Shown: positions 7,780 to 17,982 of the stretch, piece after piece
Numbering within the stretch: position 1 is the stretch's first letter
Layout of the letters: each line of letters begins with the position of its first letter
Source: JADJWR01 sp964509545
GTDB taxonomy: Bacteria > Pseudomonadota > Gammaproteobacteria > Burkholderiales > Burkholderiaceae_F
NCBI GenBank assembly: GCA_964509545.1
Contig: CAZDXQ010000005.1
Coordinates: 1 to 64,000 of the forward strand
Length of the DNA: 64,000 bases
Direction: 5' to 3'
Made by a program: the position numbers and the translations under genes
The notes under the pieces: generated by a model
What the model was told of the DNA's origin: nothing
The model's database searches: none
What the model saw: the letters and a program-made list of their open reading frames with translations, nothing else

Positions 7780-9920
7780 GAGTTCCAAAGGGCGTTTCGC
7801 TCTGGGTCGGTGCCGCCTGCGGCAGCGTTCTGGCAACCCTCGGCATTGGTGCGCTCTTGCAGTACTGGGCGGCATCGCCCGAGCAGCGGCCGCAACTGAC
7901 TGCGCTGCTCGCCGACGGCGCGCCGGTGGTGTTCTTCGGCACGGCCATCCTGATGGTGCTGGCCGGGATGGCGGCAAGCTGGCTGTTCCGCCGCTATCCG
8001 CATGCGGCGCGGCAACTTGCCGAGCAGTCGCGCAGCCTGCTGGCCGCGGAAAAGGGTTTTCGCGTTGCAAGCGACGGCGCGCCGCCACTCGCCGAGATCG
8101 CCGCGGCGGTCAACCAGCTGGCCGACGCCTACCATCGCATCGAGCACGATCTCGACTTGCGCAGCGCCGAAACGCGCGCCCGCGTCGAGGAGGAGCGCGA
8201 CCGTTTCGCCGCGCTGATGTCGGAACTGTCGCAGGGCGTACTGGTGTGCAACGCCGATGGCCGCATTTTGTTGTACAACCCGCGCGCCGCCGCCCTGCTC
8301 GCACCGTCGGACGCCGCAAAGGGCAAAGGCGACTACACGCTGCTCGGGCTGGGCCGCTCCGTGCTTGCCCTGCTCGACCGCAACCAGGTGGCGCACGCGC
8401 TGGACATGATTCAGCATCAGGTCGATCACGTCGACCGGCCGCACGCCCGCTTCGTCGCGTCGGTCGCCAACGGCGCGCTGCTGCGCGTGCAGGTGGCGCC
8501 GTTCCTGGGGGCCAATCGCCGCCTGGCCGGCATGGTGTTCACGCTCGATGACGTCAGCGTTCTCGTCGGTCGCGAGGCGCAGCGGCTGCGCCTGCTGCAG
8601 TCACTGGCCACCGGCGTGCGCGCCCCGGCCGCCAATTTGCGCGCGGCGACCGAGAATCTGGCGGCTTTCGCCGACATGCCTGCCGACCGGCGTGCGCAGT
8701 TCGTCGACATCGCCGTCAGCGAGGCGCGCGTGCTGACCGAGCGGTTGAACACCGCGCTGCACGAGTACGCCGACGCCCTGAAAGGCAGCCTCACGCTCGA
8801 GGACATGCGCGCCGTCGACCTTCTGGCCGTGGTGCAACGGCGGATCGGCGATGCACTGCAGATGCCGGTGTCGATCGAGGATGCCGACGCGGATCTGTGG
8901 CTGCGCGTCGACAGCTATGCCATCGCCCAGGCAATGACCTTCCTCGCCGGCCGCCTTGCCTACGACTACGAAGTGCGTGGCTTCCGCCTGCGTGCCAGCA
9001 GCGGCGGCGGCTTCGGCGAGGTCGACCTGGCGTGGACCGGCGCCATCGTTGGCAGCGATGCGTTGTCGCTGTGGGAAAGCGAACCGATGCGCATCGGCGC
9101 CGACGAAACGCCGCTGACCCTGCGTGACGTGCTCGAGCGTCATGGCAGTGAAGCCTGGCTGCAGGTCGACAAGATCAGGCAGATTTCACGCTTCCGCCTG
9201 CTGCTGCCGCGCGGACAGGCCGAGGCTCCCGCGCCCTACAGGAGCGCCGCCGTCGAGAGCCGGCCCGAGTTCTACGATTTCGACCTGTTCGACCGCATCG
9301 AGGTCACGGGTGCGCTGGCCGAGCGCCGGCTGGCCGAGCTTTCCTACACGGTGTTCGATACGGAAACGACCGGCCTGGAGCCCTCCGCCGGCGACGAGAT
9401 CATATCGATCGGCGCGGTGCGCATCGTCAACGGCCGTATGCTCAAGCAGGAAGTGTTCGAGCAGCTGATCAACCCGCGCCGGCCGATCAGCCGCGAATCG
9501 ACCGCGGTGCACGGCATCGACGCCAGGCAGCTGGCCAACGAGCCGGCGATCGAGCAGGTGTTGCCGCGCTTTCATCGCTTCTGCGAGGACACGGTGCTGG
9601 TGGCACACAACGCCGCCTTCGACATGCGCTTCCTTGAACTGAAGGAGGCCGCCACCGGGGTGCGCTTCGGCCAGCCGGTGCTCGACACCCTACTGCTGTC
9701 GGCGGTCGTGCACCCGAGCCTGGACAACCACCACCTCGACATGATCGCCGAGCGCCTCGGCGTGCGCGTGATCGGCCGCCACACGGCGCTCGGCGACGCG
9801 CTGCTTACCGGCGAGGTCTTCCTGCGCCTGTTACCGCTGCTGGCCGAACGCGGCATCGTCACACTGGCGCAGGCGCTCGAGGCCTCGCGCGCCACCTACC
9901 ATTCGCGGCTGCAATATTGA
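7776..9920 (+). CDS. Degenerate sensor kinase fused to DnaQ-like 3'-5' exonuclease
   Basis: A 714-residue fusion. Two transmembrane helices lie at about residues 7-30 and 45-68, followed by a linker and a PAS-like domain at about 140-265. A segment at about 270-340 resembles a HisKA dimerisation helix but reads ATGVRAPAANLRAATENL, without the phospho-acceptor His. A degenerate ATPase-like region follows. Residues about 523-690 are a DEDDh exonuclease with FDTETTGLEP (Asp528, Glu530), AHNAAFDMRFLE and HTALGDALLTGEVF. All catalytic acidic residues are present, so nuclease activity is likely. It is commonly annotated as DNA polymerase III epsilon, but membrane anchoring and operon context point to signalling rather than replication. 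Confidence 0.88.
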   Translation: MRVPKGVSLWVGAACGSVLATLGIGALLQYWAASPEQRPQLTALLADGAPVVFFGTAILMVLAGMAASWLFRRYPHAARQLAEQSRSLLAAEKGFRVASDGAPPLAEIAAAVNQLADAYHRIEHDLDLRSAETRARVEEERDRFAALMSELSQGVLVCNADGRILLYNPRAAALLAPSDAAKGKGDYTLLGLGRSVLALLDRNQVAHALDMIQHQVDHVDRPHARFVASVANGALLRVQVAPFLGANRRLAGMVFTLDDVSVLVGREAQRLRLLQSLATGVRAPAANLRAATENLAAFADMPADRRAQFVDIAVSEARVLTERLNTALHEYADALKGSLTLEDMRAVDLLAVVQRRIGDALQMPVSIEDADADLWLRVDSYAIAQAMTFLAGRLAYDYEVRGFRLRASSGGGFGEVDLAWTGAIVGSDALSLWESEPMRIGADETPLTLRDVLERHGSEAWLQVDKIRQISRFRLLLPRGQAEAPAPYRSAAVESRPEFYDFDLFDRIEVTGALAERRLAELSYTVFDTETTGLEPSAGDEIISIGAVRIVNGRMLKQEVFEQLINPRRPISRESTAVHGIDARQLANEPAIEQVLPRFHRFCEDTVLVAHNAAFDMRFLELKEAATGVRFGQPVLDTLLLSAVVHPSLDNHHLDMIAERLGVRVIGRHTALGDALLTGEVFLRLLPLLAERGIVTLAQALEASRATYHSRLQY

Positions 9921-9935
9921 AGTCGCTGCCCGACG

Positions 9936-11411
9936 ATGTCGCGCCCTGCCCCCGTCGCCGACAGCCTGCTCGAGCGACGCCTCGTCGCCGAACAGCAAAC
10001 GCTTGCTCAGCCGTTGCGCAGCCTGCTGCGCCGCAAGCCGATCGTCTGTACCGAATCGGAAAGCGTACGCGCCGCGGTACAGCGGATGGCCGACGAGCAT
10101 GTCGGCGCCATCGTCGTCGTCGATCAACAGCAGCGTCCGACCGGTATCTTCACCGAGCGCGACCTTCTGCTCGTCACGCTGCAGCAGCAGCTCGAAACGC
10201 CGATCGCCGACGTGATGGTGCGAGCGCCGCTGGCACTGCCCGAGCACACGCCCTCATACGAGGCAGCGCTGCTGATGGTCGAACACCGTATCCGCCACGT
10301 GCTGGTGACCGAGGAGGAACGCCTGATCGGCGTCGTCTCCGAGCGCGATCTGTTCTCGCTGCAGCGGCTCGGACTGGGCGAGCTGACGCTGGAGATCCGC
10401 CTGGCGCGCGAAATCGACGCCCTGGCGGCACTTGCAACCCGGGTGCGGCGGCTGACGCGCATGCTGGTCGAAGAGGGCGTGGCTGCGGAGCGACTGACTC
10501 TGTTCGTCTCGGTGCTGAACGACCGGATCGGTGAGCGCATCATCGAACTGGCGCGAAAGCGCCATGCGTGGGACCGCATCGGCTGGTGCTGGCTCGCTTT
10601 CGGCAGCGAGGGACGGCTCGAGCAGACCTTCGCCACCGACCAGGACAATGGCCTGGTCTTCGTGGCGCACGACGGGACGGCTCCGGCTCGCGTCCGCGAG
10701 CAGTTGCTGCCTTTTGCGCGCGAGGTCAACGAGGCCCTTGACGCCTGCGGCTTTCCGCTGTGCAAAGGCAACGTGATGGCGTCCAACCCGGAACTTTGCC
10801 TGTCGGTGCAAGAGTGGCAGGCGAAACTGACCGGCTGGCTCGACAACTCCGAACCCAAGGCGCTGCTCGATGCCTCGATCTGCTTCGACTTCCGCGCGCT
10901 GCATGGCGACGGCCGGCTGGCTGCCGACCTGCGCCAGTGGTTCCTCGGGGTCACCCGCAAACGGCCGAACTTTCTTCGCCTTCTCGCCGAAACGGCGCTT
11001 CAGGCCAAGCCGCCGCTGGCCCGTTGGCGCGACTTCGTGACCGAGGACGCCCCTGGCGCGCCGGGAACGATCAATCTGAAGCTCTACGGCGTGCGGCCGT
11101 TTGTCGATGCGGCGCGCGTCTATTCGCTGGCGCATGGGCTGGCGCCGACGAACACGGCCGATCGTCTGCGCGCCGCCGCCGATGCCGGCGTGCTGCCTGC
11201 CGCTGAAGCGCAGTCGATGCTCGCCGCCTTCTTCATGCTGCAGCGCGTCCGCCTGGCGCATCAGGCGGCCTTCGACACCTTCCCGGCGGACGATGGCGCC
11301 AACCGCATCGACCCGAAGCGGCTCAACGAACTGGACCGCCGAACGCTGAAGGAAGCATTCAAGATGCTGCGCGATCTGCAGTCGCGCCTGGCGATGGACT
11401 ACCACCTGTGA
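9936..11411 (+). CDS. CBS domain and DUF294 nucleotidyltransferase-like protein
   Basis: A 491-residue cytoplasmic protein. Two CBS domains cover about residues 30-150 (GAIVVVDQQQRPTGIFTERD and HVLVTEEERLIGVVSERD). A helical linker leads to a nucleotidyltransferase-like DUF294 domain with FGSEGRLEQTFATDQDNG, which has the GS and D-x-D type metal site of GlnD-like enzymes, and then the DUF294 C-terminal helical domain. It starts 15 bases after the exonuclease fusion and ends the operon. CBS domains usually sense adenylates, and the target of the transferase domain is unknown. In many proteobacteria this gene pair accompanies acetate switch genes. Confidence 0.9.
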   Translation: MSRPAPVADSLLERRLVAEQQTLAQPLRSLLRRKPIVCTESESVRAAVQRMADEHVGAIVVVDQQQRPTGIFTERDLLLVTLQQQLETPIADVMVRAPLALPEHTPSYEAALLMVEHRIRHVLVTEEERLIGVVSERDLFSLQRLGLGELTLEIRLAREIDALAALATRVRRLTRMLVEEGVAAERLTLFVSVLNDRIGERIIELARKRHAWDRIGWCWLAFGSEGRLEQTFATDQDNGLVFVAHDGTAPARVREQLLPFAREVNEALDACGFPLCKGNVMASNPELCLSVQEWQAKLTGWLDNSEPKALLDASICFDFRALHGDGRLAADLRQWFLGVTRKRPNFLRLLAETALQAKPPLARWRDFVTEDAPGAPGTINLKLYGVRPFVDAARVYSLAHGLAPTNTADRLRAAADAGVLPAAEAQSMLAAFFMLQRVRLAHQAAFDTFPADDGANRIDPKRLNELDRRTLKEAFKMLRDLQSRLAMDYHL

Positions 11412-11422
11412 GTCGCACGCCC

Positions 11423-11437
11423 GGTCCGACTCGGACC
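11423..11437. terminator. Short palindrome after the sensor operon
   Basis: A perfect 7-base inverted repeat (ggtccga / tcggacc) with a single central base lies 12 bases after the stop of the DUF294 gene. It has no T-run. It may help end the 4.3-11.4 kb operon, but the call is weak. The rest of the stretch from 11438 to 11669 shows no credible gene, repeat or promoter. Confidence 0.3.
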
Positions 11438-11669
11438 CGGCAAGTCCGGCGAAGCGGCTGCCATTCCCCCCGCCGCGCGGTACTGCCCCGCGCCGGCCGC
11501 GTTCGCACTGTGCTGCAAAGCTCACCGGACGTTGGCCGAGCGCGCGTCGATTCGCCTTTACTACGGGACGCCGCATCGCCTTGCGGTCGGCAGCCACTTT
11601 CGCCCGTCCTGGGTGCGGCGTTTCCGTGCCCTTTTTGTTCAGGCCGACGCACGCTGTACGGTCGCAGGA

Positions 11670-11777
11670 TCACCCGCCTGGGGGCTTGTCCGGCGGCTTG
11701 CCGCGGTGGCGATTGCGTGCCGAAAGAATCATCCACACGGCGACCGCCAAACCGATCGCGGCAAGCACGAACTCCAT
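11670..11777 (-). CDS. 35-residue membrane peptide in the SPFH operon
   Basis: An open frame of 35 codons starts with ATG at 11777 and ends with TGA at 11670. The peptide begins MEFVLAAIGLAVAVWMILSA, a single transmembrane helix, followed by a basic Pro-rich tail (RNRHRGKPPDKPPGG). GGGAGAGG stands directly before the start at a usable distance, and the gap from the SPFH gene's stop is 15 bases, on the same strand. These features support a real small protein, perhaps a partner of the SPFH complex. There is no family assignment, and expression would have to be shown. Confidence 0.55.
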   Translation of the reverse strand: MEFVLAAIGLAVAVWMILSARNRHRGKPPDKPPGG

Positions 11778-11792
11778 GCCCTCTCCCGGCGC

Positions 11793-12725
11793 CTAGGCCT
11801 TCTGCGGCTGCTGCTGCTTGACCACCGTCATCGCCGCGGCGATCAGCCCGCCGACGTCCGCGAGGTTGGCCGGCAGGATCAGCGAGTTGCCCGTTTTCGC
11901 CAGGCCGGAGAAGGCCTCGACGTACTTCTCGGCCACCTTGAGGTTGACCGCTTCCATGCCACCCGGCAGCTGGATCGACGCCGCCACCTTGCGGATCGCC
12001 TCTGCGGTGGCCTCGGCGATGGCGAGCACGGCCCCCGCCTCGCCCTGTGCGATGTTGATCTGCGCCTGCTTCTCGCCTTCGGAGCGGGCAATCGCCGCCT
12101 CGCGCTCGCCGGTGGCGATGTTGATCTGTTCCTGCTTGCGCCCCTCGGACGAGGCGATCAGCGCCCGTTTCTCGCGTTCGGCGGTGATCTGCTGCTGCAT
12201 GGCGTGCAGGATCACCTGCGGCGGGGTCAGGTCCTTGATCTCGTAGCGCAGCACCTTCACGCCCCAGTTCATCGCCGCCTCGTCGATCGCCGACACCACG
12301 CTGTGGTTGATGAATTCGCGCTCCTCGAAGGTCTTGTCCAGTTCCAGCCGCCCGATCACCGAACGCAGCGTCGTCTGCGCCAGCTGCGTGATGGCGACGA
12401 TGTAGTTGCTCGACCCGTAGCTGGCGCGTTGCGGATCGGTCACCTGGAAGTACAGGACGCCGTCAACCGCCAGCTGCGTGTTGTCCTTGGTGATGCAGAC
12501 CTGGCTCGGCGTATCGAGCGGAATCTCCTTAAGGCTGTGCTTGTAGGCGATGCGGTCGATGAACGGGATAACGATCTTCAGCCCCGGCCCCAGAGTGGCG
12601 TGGTACTTGCCGAGCCGCTCGACCACCCAGGCGTGCTGCTGCGGCACGATGGTGACCGACTTGACGATGAATGTGATGACGACCGCCAGTACGACGAGCA
12701 TTACGACCGCAGTGCCTTCGAGCAT
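11793..12725 (-). CDS. SPFH/band 7 membrane protein (paraslipin, QmcA type)
   Basis: A 310-residue slipin-type SPFH protein. An N-terminal membrane helix (residues 5-24) precedes the SPFH core, which includes VPQQHAWVVERLGKYH and LGPGLKIVIPFID. A long Glu/Arg/Ala coiled coil at about residues 190-250 (ITAEREKRALIASSEG, then repeated GEREAAIARSEGEKQAQINIA) and an Ala-rich C-terminus follow. These proteins form large ring scaffolds in membranes, often with an NfeD partner and the FtsH protease. The nfeD-like gene lies directly upstream on the same strand with 13 bases between, the usual pairing. Confidence 0.95.
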   Translation of the reverse strand: MLEGTAVVMLVVLAVVITFIVKSVTIVPQQHAWVVERLGKYHATLGPGLKIVIPFIDRIAYKHSLKEIPLDTPSQVCITKDNTQLAVDGVLYFQVTDPQRASYGSSNYIVAITQLAQTTLRSVIGRLELDKTFEEREFINHSVVSAIDEAAMNWGVKVLRYEIKDLTPPQVILHAMQQQITAEREKRALIASSEGRKQEQINIATGEREAAIARSEGEKQAQINIAQGEAGAVLAIAEATAEAIRKVAASIQLPGGMEAVNLKVAEKYVEAFSGLAKTGNSLILPANLADVGGLIAAAMTVVKQQQPQKA

Positions 12726-12738
12726 CCTCTTTCCCCAG

Positions 12739-13161
12739 TCAGTTGGTCTTGCGGGTCACCACCAGCCGGCTGCCCTGCACGGCCCGGATCACGAAGTCGC
12801 CCGGCGTCGCGCTTTCGCCCGGCGCCAGCAGCACGTCCCACTGTGCGCCGCGGTACTGCGCCCGCGCGGTGTTGCCGACGTTCCAGCTTTCGATCCGCAC
12901 GACCTGGCCGACATCGAGATTCTGCAGATCATCGCCCTCCGTTCGCAGCCGACCGAAACGCGAGCGGCGCAGCCATAGCGCGCCGCTGAAGCCGATCACC
13001 GCAGCGACGACGAGCTGTACGGTGAACGGCGCCCCGGCCAGGTTCGCTACGCCGCCCGCAGCCAGCGCCACCGCGATCACGAGCAGGTAAAAGGTACCCG
13101 TCACCAGTTCGAGGATCAGCAGGCCGAAGGCCAGCACCATCCACCAGATCCAGGCGCTCAT
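12739..13161 (-). CDS. NfeD-like membrane protein
   Basis: A 140-residue short NfeD. Three membrane helices come first (MVLAFGLLILELVTGTFYLLVIAVALA, then a second hydrophobic block). They are followed by a C-terminal OB-fold domain with VGQVVRIESWNVGNTARAQYRGAQWDV and an SRLVVTRK end. Short NfeDs lack the ClpP-like protease domain and act as partners of SPFH proteins. The ATG at 13161 (MSAWIWWM) is chosen because GGGAGAG lies just before it and the family begins there. It starts 19 bases after ppsA ends, so ppsA, this gene, the SPFH gene and the small peptide gene may be cotranscribed. Confidence 0.93.
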   Translation of the reverse strand: MSAWIWWMVLAFGLLILELVTGTFYLLVIAVALAAGGVANLAGAPFTVQLVVAAVIGFSGALWLRRSRFGRLRTEGDDLQNLDVGQVVRIESWNVGNTARAQYRGAQWDVLLAPGESATPGDFVIRAVQGSRLVVTRKTN

Positions 13162-13180
13162 GGTCTCTCCCGTCGATGCC

Positions 13181-15550
<2,370 letters not shown>

Positions 15551-15637
15551 CGACGCTCCCGTGCGCGGCAGATCACCCCGCCGCCTATGCAAGAATCGGC
15601 GCGATTCTAGCGACTGGCCCCTCCTGCCCCTGCGCCC

Positions 15638-16486
15638 ATGCCGATGAGCGACCCCGCATACGACGGCGCGATGCGCACTGTCTTCTTCGTCTCCGACGGC
15701 ACCGGCATCACCGCCGAGACGCTCGGCCACAGCGTGCTGACGCAGTTCGAGTCGCTGCGCTACCGCAGGGTACGCGCGCCCTTCATCGACTCTGTCGAGA
15801 AGGCGCGTGAACTGGTCAGCCGCATCAATGAGACGGCGGTGCTCGACGGCCGCCGTCCGATTATTTTCTCGACTTTGGTCAACCCGGTGGCGAACGCCGA
15901 ACTGCGGCGAGCGCGGGCGATGGTGCTCGACCTGCTCGACTCGTTCGTGGTGCCGCTGGAGCAGGAACTGGGGCTGCAGTCGACGCACACGATCGGCCGC
16001 TCGCACACGATGAGCGACGCCGGCACCTACCACCGTCGCATCGACGCGATCAATTTCGCGCTGGCCCACGACGACGGCCAGTCAGCCAAAGGCCTGGCCG
16101 CCGCCGACGTGATCCTGGTCGGCGTCTCGCGCAGCGGCAAGACGCCGACCAGCCTCTACCTGGCCATGCAGTACGGCGTCAAGGCGGCCAATTACCCGCT
16201 GATTCCGGAAGACTTCGAGCGCGACGAGTTGCCGTCGGCGTTGCCGCCTCATCGGCGCAAGCTGTTCGGCCTGTCCATCTCGCCCGAGCGCCTGGCTGAA
16301 GTCAGGCATGAACGCCGGCCGAACAGCCGCTACGCGTCGCTGGAGAACTGCCGCATGGAAGTCGCCGCCGCCGAGCGCATGATGCGCCGCGAAGGCATCC
16401 ATTGGCTGTCGTCGACGACCAAGTCGATCGAGGAAATCGCCGCAACCATCATGAACGAGCACGGGCTGGAGCGCGCCCGCTCCTGA
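15638..16486 (+). CDS. ppsR: PEP synthase regulatory protein (kinase/pyrophosphorylase)
   Basis: A 282-residue DUF299 protein. Family members phosphorylate PEP synthase on a threonine using ADP to inactivate it and remove the phosphate using inorganic phosphate. Recognisable parts are VFFVSDGTGITAETLGHSVL at the N-terminus and the P-loop GVSRSGKTPTSLYLA near residue 165. An ENC-RME motif lies towards the C-terminus. Alternative starts exist at 15644 and 15671; the family similarity begins at MRTVFFVSDGT, so the first residues are uncertain. It is adjacent and divergent to ppsA, as expected. Confidence 0.96.
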   Translation: MPMSDPAYDGAMRTVFFVSDGTGITAETLGHSVLTQFESLRYRRVRAPFIDSVEKARELVSRINETAVLDGRRPIIFSTLVNPVANAELRRARAMVLDLLDSFVVPLEQELGLQSTHTIGRSHTMSDAGTYHRRIDAINFALAHDDGQSAKGLAAADVILVGVSRSGKTPTSLYLAMQYGVKAANYPLIPEDFERDELPSALPPHRRKLFGLSISPERLAEVRHERRPNSRYASLENCRMEVAAAERMMRREGIHWLSSTTKSIEEIAATIMNEHGLERARS

Positions 16487-16493
16487 ACCTCGC

Positions 16494-16523
16494 CGGCGCC
16501 GCAGCGTTACGGGGCCGGCGCCG
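16494..16523 (+). terminator. GC-rich hairpin after ppsR
   Basis: A 7-base stem (cggcgcc / ggcgccg) enclosing 16 bases begins 8 bases after the ppsR stop. There is no T-run, so it may be a weak or Rho-assisted terminator. It marks the boundary between the core ppsA-ppsR pair and the accessory region. Confidence 0.35.
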
Positions 16524-16604
16524 TGGAATCCGGCATGCCGTGGCGGCTTCGGGCCGCTTGCCGCGCCTTCGGCCAGGTCTGTTGCTGCGGGCGCACCAAA
16601 ATCC

Positions 16605-16631
16605 TTGAACCTCCCGGTCCGTCCGGGAAAC
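16605..16631 (+). promoter_or_regulatory. ECF-type promoter motif, site 1 (sigma factor operon)
   Basis: TTGAACC at 16605-16611, a 17-base spacer and AAC at 16629-16631 (in GGGAAAC). The same two-part motif occurs five more times in the next 10 kb, on both strands. It lies about 130 bases before the ECF sigma factor gene, which suggests autoregulation. It is a direct sequence match; its role is inferred. Confidence 0.6.
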
Positions 16632-16758
16632 AAAGGTCCGACCGATGGGTCAGGAGCGCCTCCCGAAAGGGTCGCGCCTGCCGACGAGGTCGAAGTTCAC
16701 GGCTGCCGTGGCCGAAGGTGCGTCTATATTTTCGCGTCGACGCCGCGGGCAGATAAAA

Positions 16759-17355
16759 ATGGACAACGACCGGGTCAGGAAATTACTCGAACGGATCGGC
16801 CGGCAAGATCAGGCCGCTTTCGAGGAACTCTATAAGGCGTTCAGTCGCAAGGTCTATGCCTACGTTCTGAACATGCTCAAGGATCACGTAAGAGCCGAGG
16901 AAGTACTGGTCGACACGATGCATCAGGTCTGGCGCAACCCGGCACAGTTTCGCGGCGACTCGCAGTTCAGCACCTGGCTGATCGGCGTGGCGAGAAACAA
17001 GGCGCTGATGGTCTTCCGCGGTCGCCGGCCGGACGAGGCTCACGACGACCTCGACGACGTGGCCGAGACGATGGCCGACGACAGCGAAGACGCCTACGAG
17101 CAGCTTGCGCAGAAGCAGCGCACGGACGGCGTTCGCCACTGCATGGACAAGCTGTCCGACGAGCATCGCGAGTGCCTTCATCTGGTCTTCTACGAGGGCT
17201 ATTCGCTGGCCGAGGTGGCCGAAGTCCAGCGTTGCCCGGAGAACACCGTCAAGACACGACTGTTTCACGCGCGGCAGAAGATCAAGAACTGCCTGCGCCT
17301 GCTGCTCGAGCGGGAAGGTGCCGAAGTCAGGCTCCAACCGCGTGGAGAAGGATGA
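16759..17355 (+). CDS. ECF-family RNA polymerase sigma factor
   Basis: A 198-residue sigma-70 family factor of the extracytoplasmic-function type. Region 2 covers about residues 20-85 (FEELYKAFSRKVYAYVLNML, then VLVDTMHQVWRNPAQFRG and STWLIGVARNKAL). Region 4 is at about 135-185 (LSDEHRECLHLVFYEGYSLAEV, then CPENTVKTRLFHARQKIK). The ATG at 16759 begins MDNDRVRKLLERI; an upstream in-frame start exists but adds no recognisable sequence. The stop overlaps the next gene's start as ATGATG. A TTGAACC-N17-AAC motif lies upstream. It most likely directs the six-site regulon described in the findings. Confidence 0.95.
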   Translation: MDNDRVRKLLERIGRQDQAAFEELYKAFSRKVYAYVLNMLKDHVRAEEVLVDTMHQVWRNPAQFRGDSQFSTWLIGVARNKALMVFRGRRPDEAHDDLDDVAETMADDSEDAYEQLAQKQRTDGVRHCMDKLSDEHRECLHLVFYEGYSLAEVAEVQRCPENTVKTRLFHARQKIKNCLRLLLEREGAEVRLQPRGEG

Positions 17356-17972
17356 TGGACGAGAAATTCAGTGAACTGCTGCCGTGGTATGTCAACGGCA
17401 CCCTGAACGCCGACGACCGTGCCTGGGTCGAGCGTTACCTGAAAGAGCATCCGGCGGCGCGGGCCGAATTGGACTGGTACCGCTCGCTGAAGTCGCGCAT
17501 CCAGGACAGCGTGCCGCAGGTGCCGGCCACCATCGGACTGGCCAAGACGATGCTGCTGATCCGCGGCGATCGACCGACACTGATGGAAAGGATCAGTGCC
17601 TTCTTCGGTGACTTTGCGTTGCGGCCGGCGATGGCGCTGGGCATGTTTGCCCTGATCGCGGCTCAGGGCGGCGTGATCTTCAACCTGATGCAGCAGGCCG
17701 ATGAAGACGAAATGCAGATCCGTTCGCTGAAGGCGGTCCACGTCGACGAAGGCCCGCTGCTGAAGGTCAACTTCGCGCCCGAAGCGAAGGAGGCCGACAT
17801 CCGCTTTGCCCTCGTCGCGGTGCAGGGAACGCTGGCCGGCGGTCCTGGCCAGCTCGGCGACTACTACATCCGCGTGCCCGCCGGCAAGGAGCAGGATTTC
17901 GCCGACAAGCTGAAGGCAAACTCGATCGTGCAGGCGGTGGCGCTGGTGCCGGGGCTGCCGCCGCGCGAGTAG
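17352..17972 (+). CDS. Probable membrane anti-sigma factor
   Basis: A 206-residue protein translationally coupled to the sigma factor gene (ATGATG overlap; either ATG may be used). The N-terminus, FSELLPWYVNGTLNADDRAWVERYLKEHP, resembles the sigma-binding domain of zinc-finger-type anti-sigma factors, but no HxxxCxxC zinc motif is visible. One transmembrane helix lies at about residues 94-115 (PAMALGMFALIAAQGGVIF). The remainder (about 90 residues) would be periplasmic and contains a region with VNFAPEAKEADIRFAL and a VPAGKEQDFADKL block. Position and topology support an anti-sigma role; the sequence alone would not prove it. Confidence 0.8.
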   Translation: MMDEKFSELLPWYVNGTLNADDRAWVERYLKEHPAARAELDWYRSLKSRIQDSVPQVPATIGLAKTMLLIRGDRPTLMERISAFFGDFALRPAMALGMFALIAAQGGVIFNLMQQADEDEMQIRSLKAVHVDEGPLLKVNFAPEAKEADIRFALVAVQGTLAGGPGQLGDYYIRVPAGKEQDFADKLKANSIVQAVALVPGLPPRE

Positions 17973-17982
17973 GAGCATTGCG

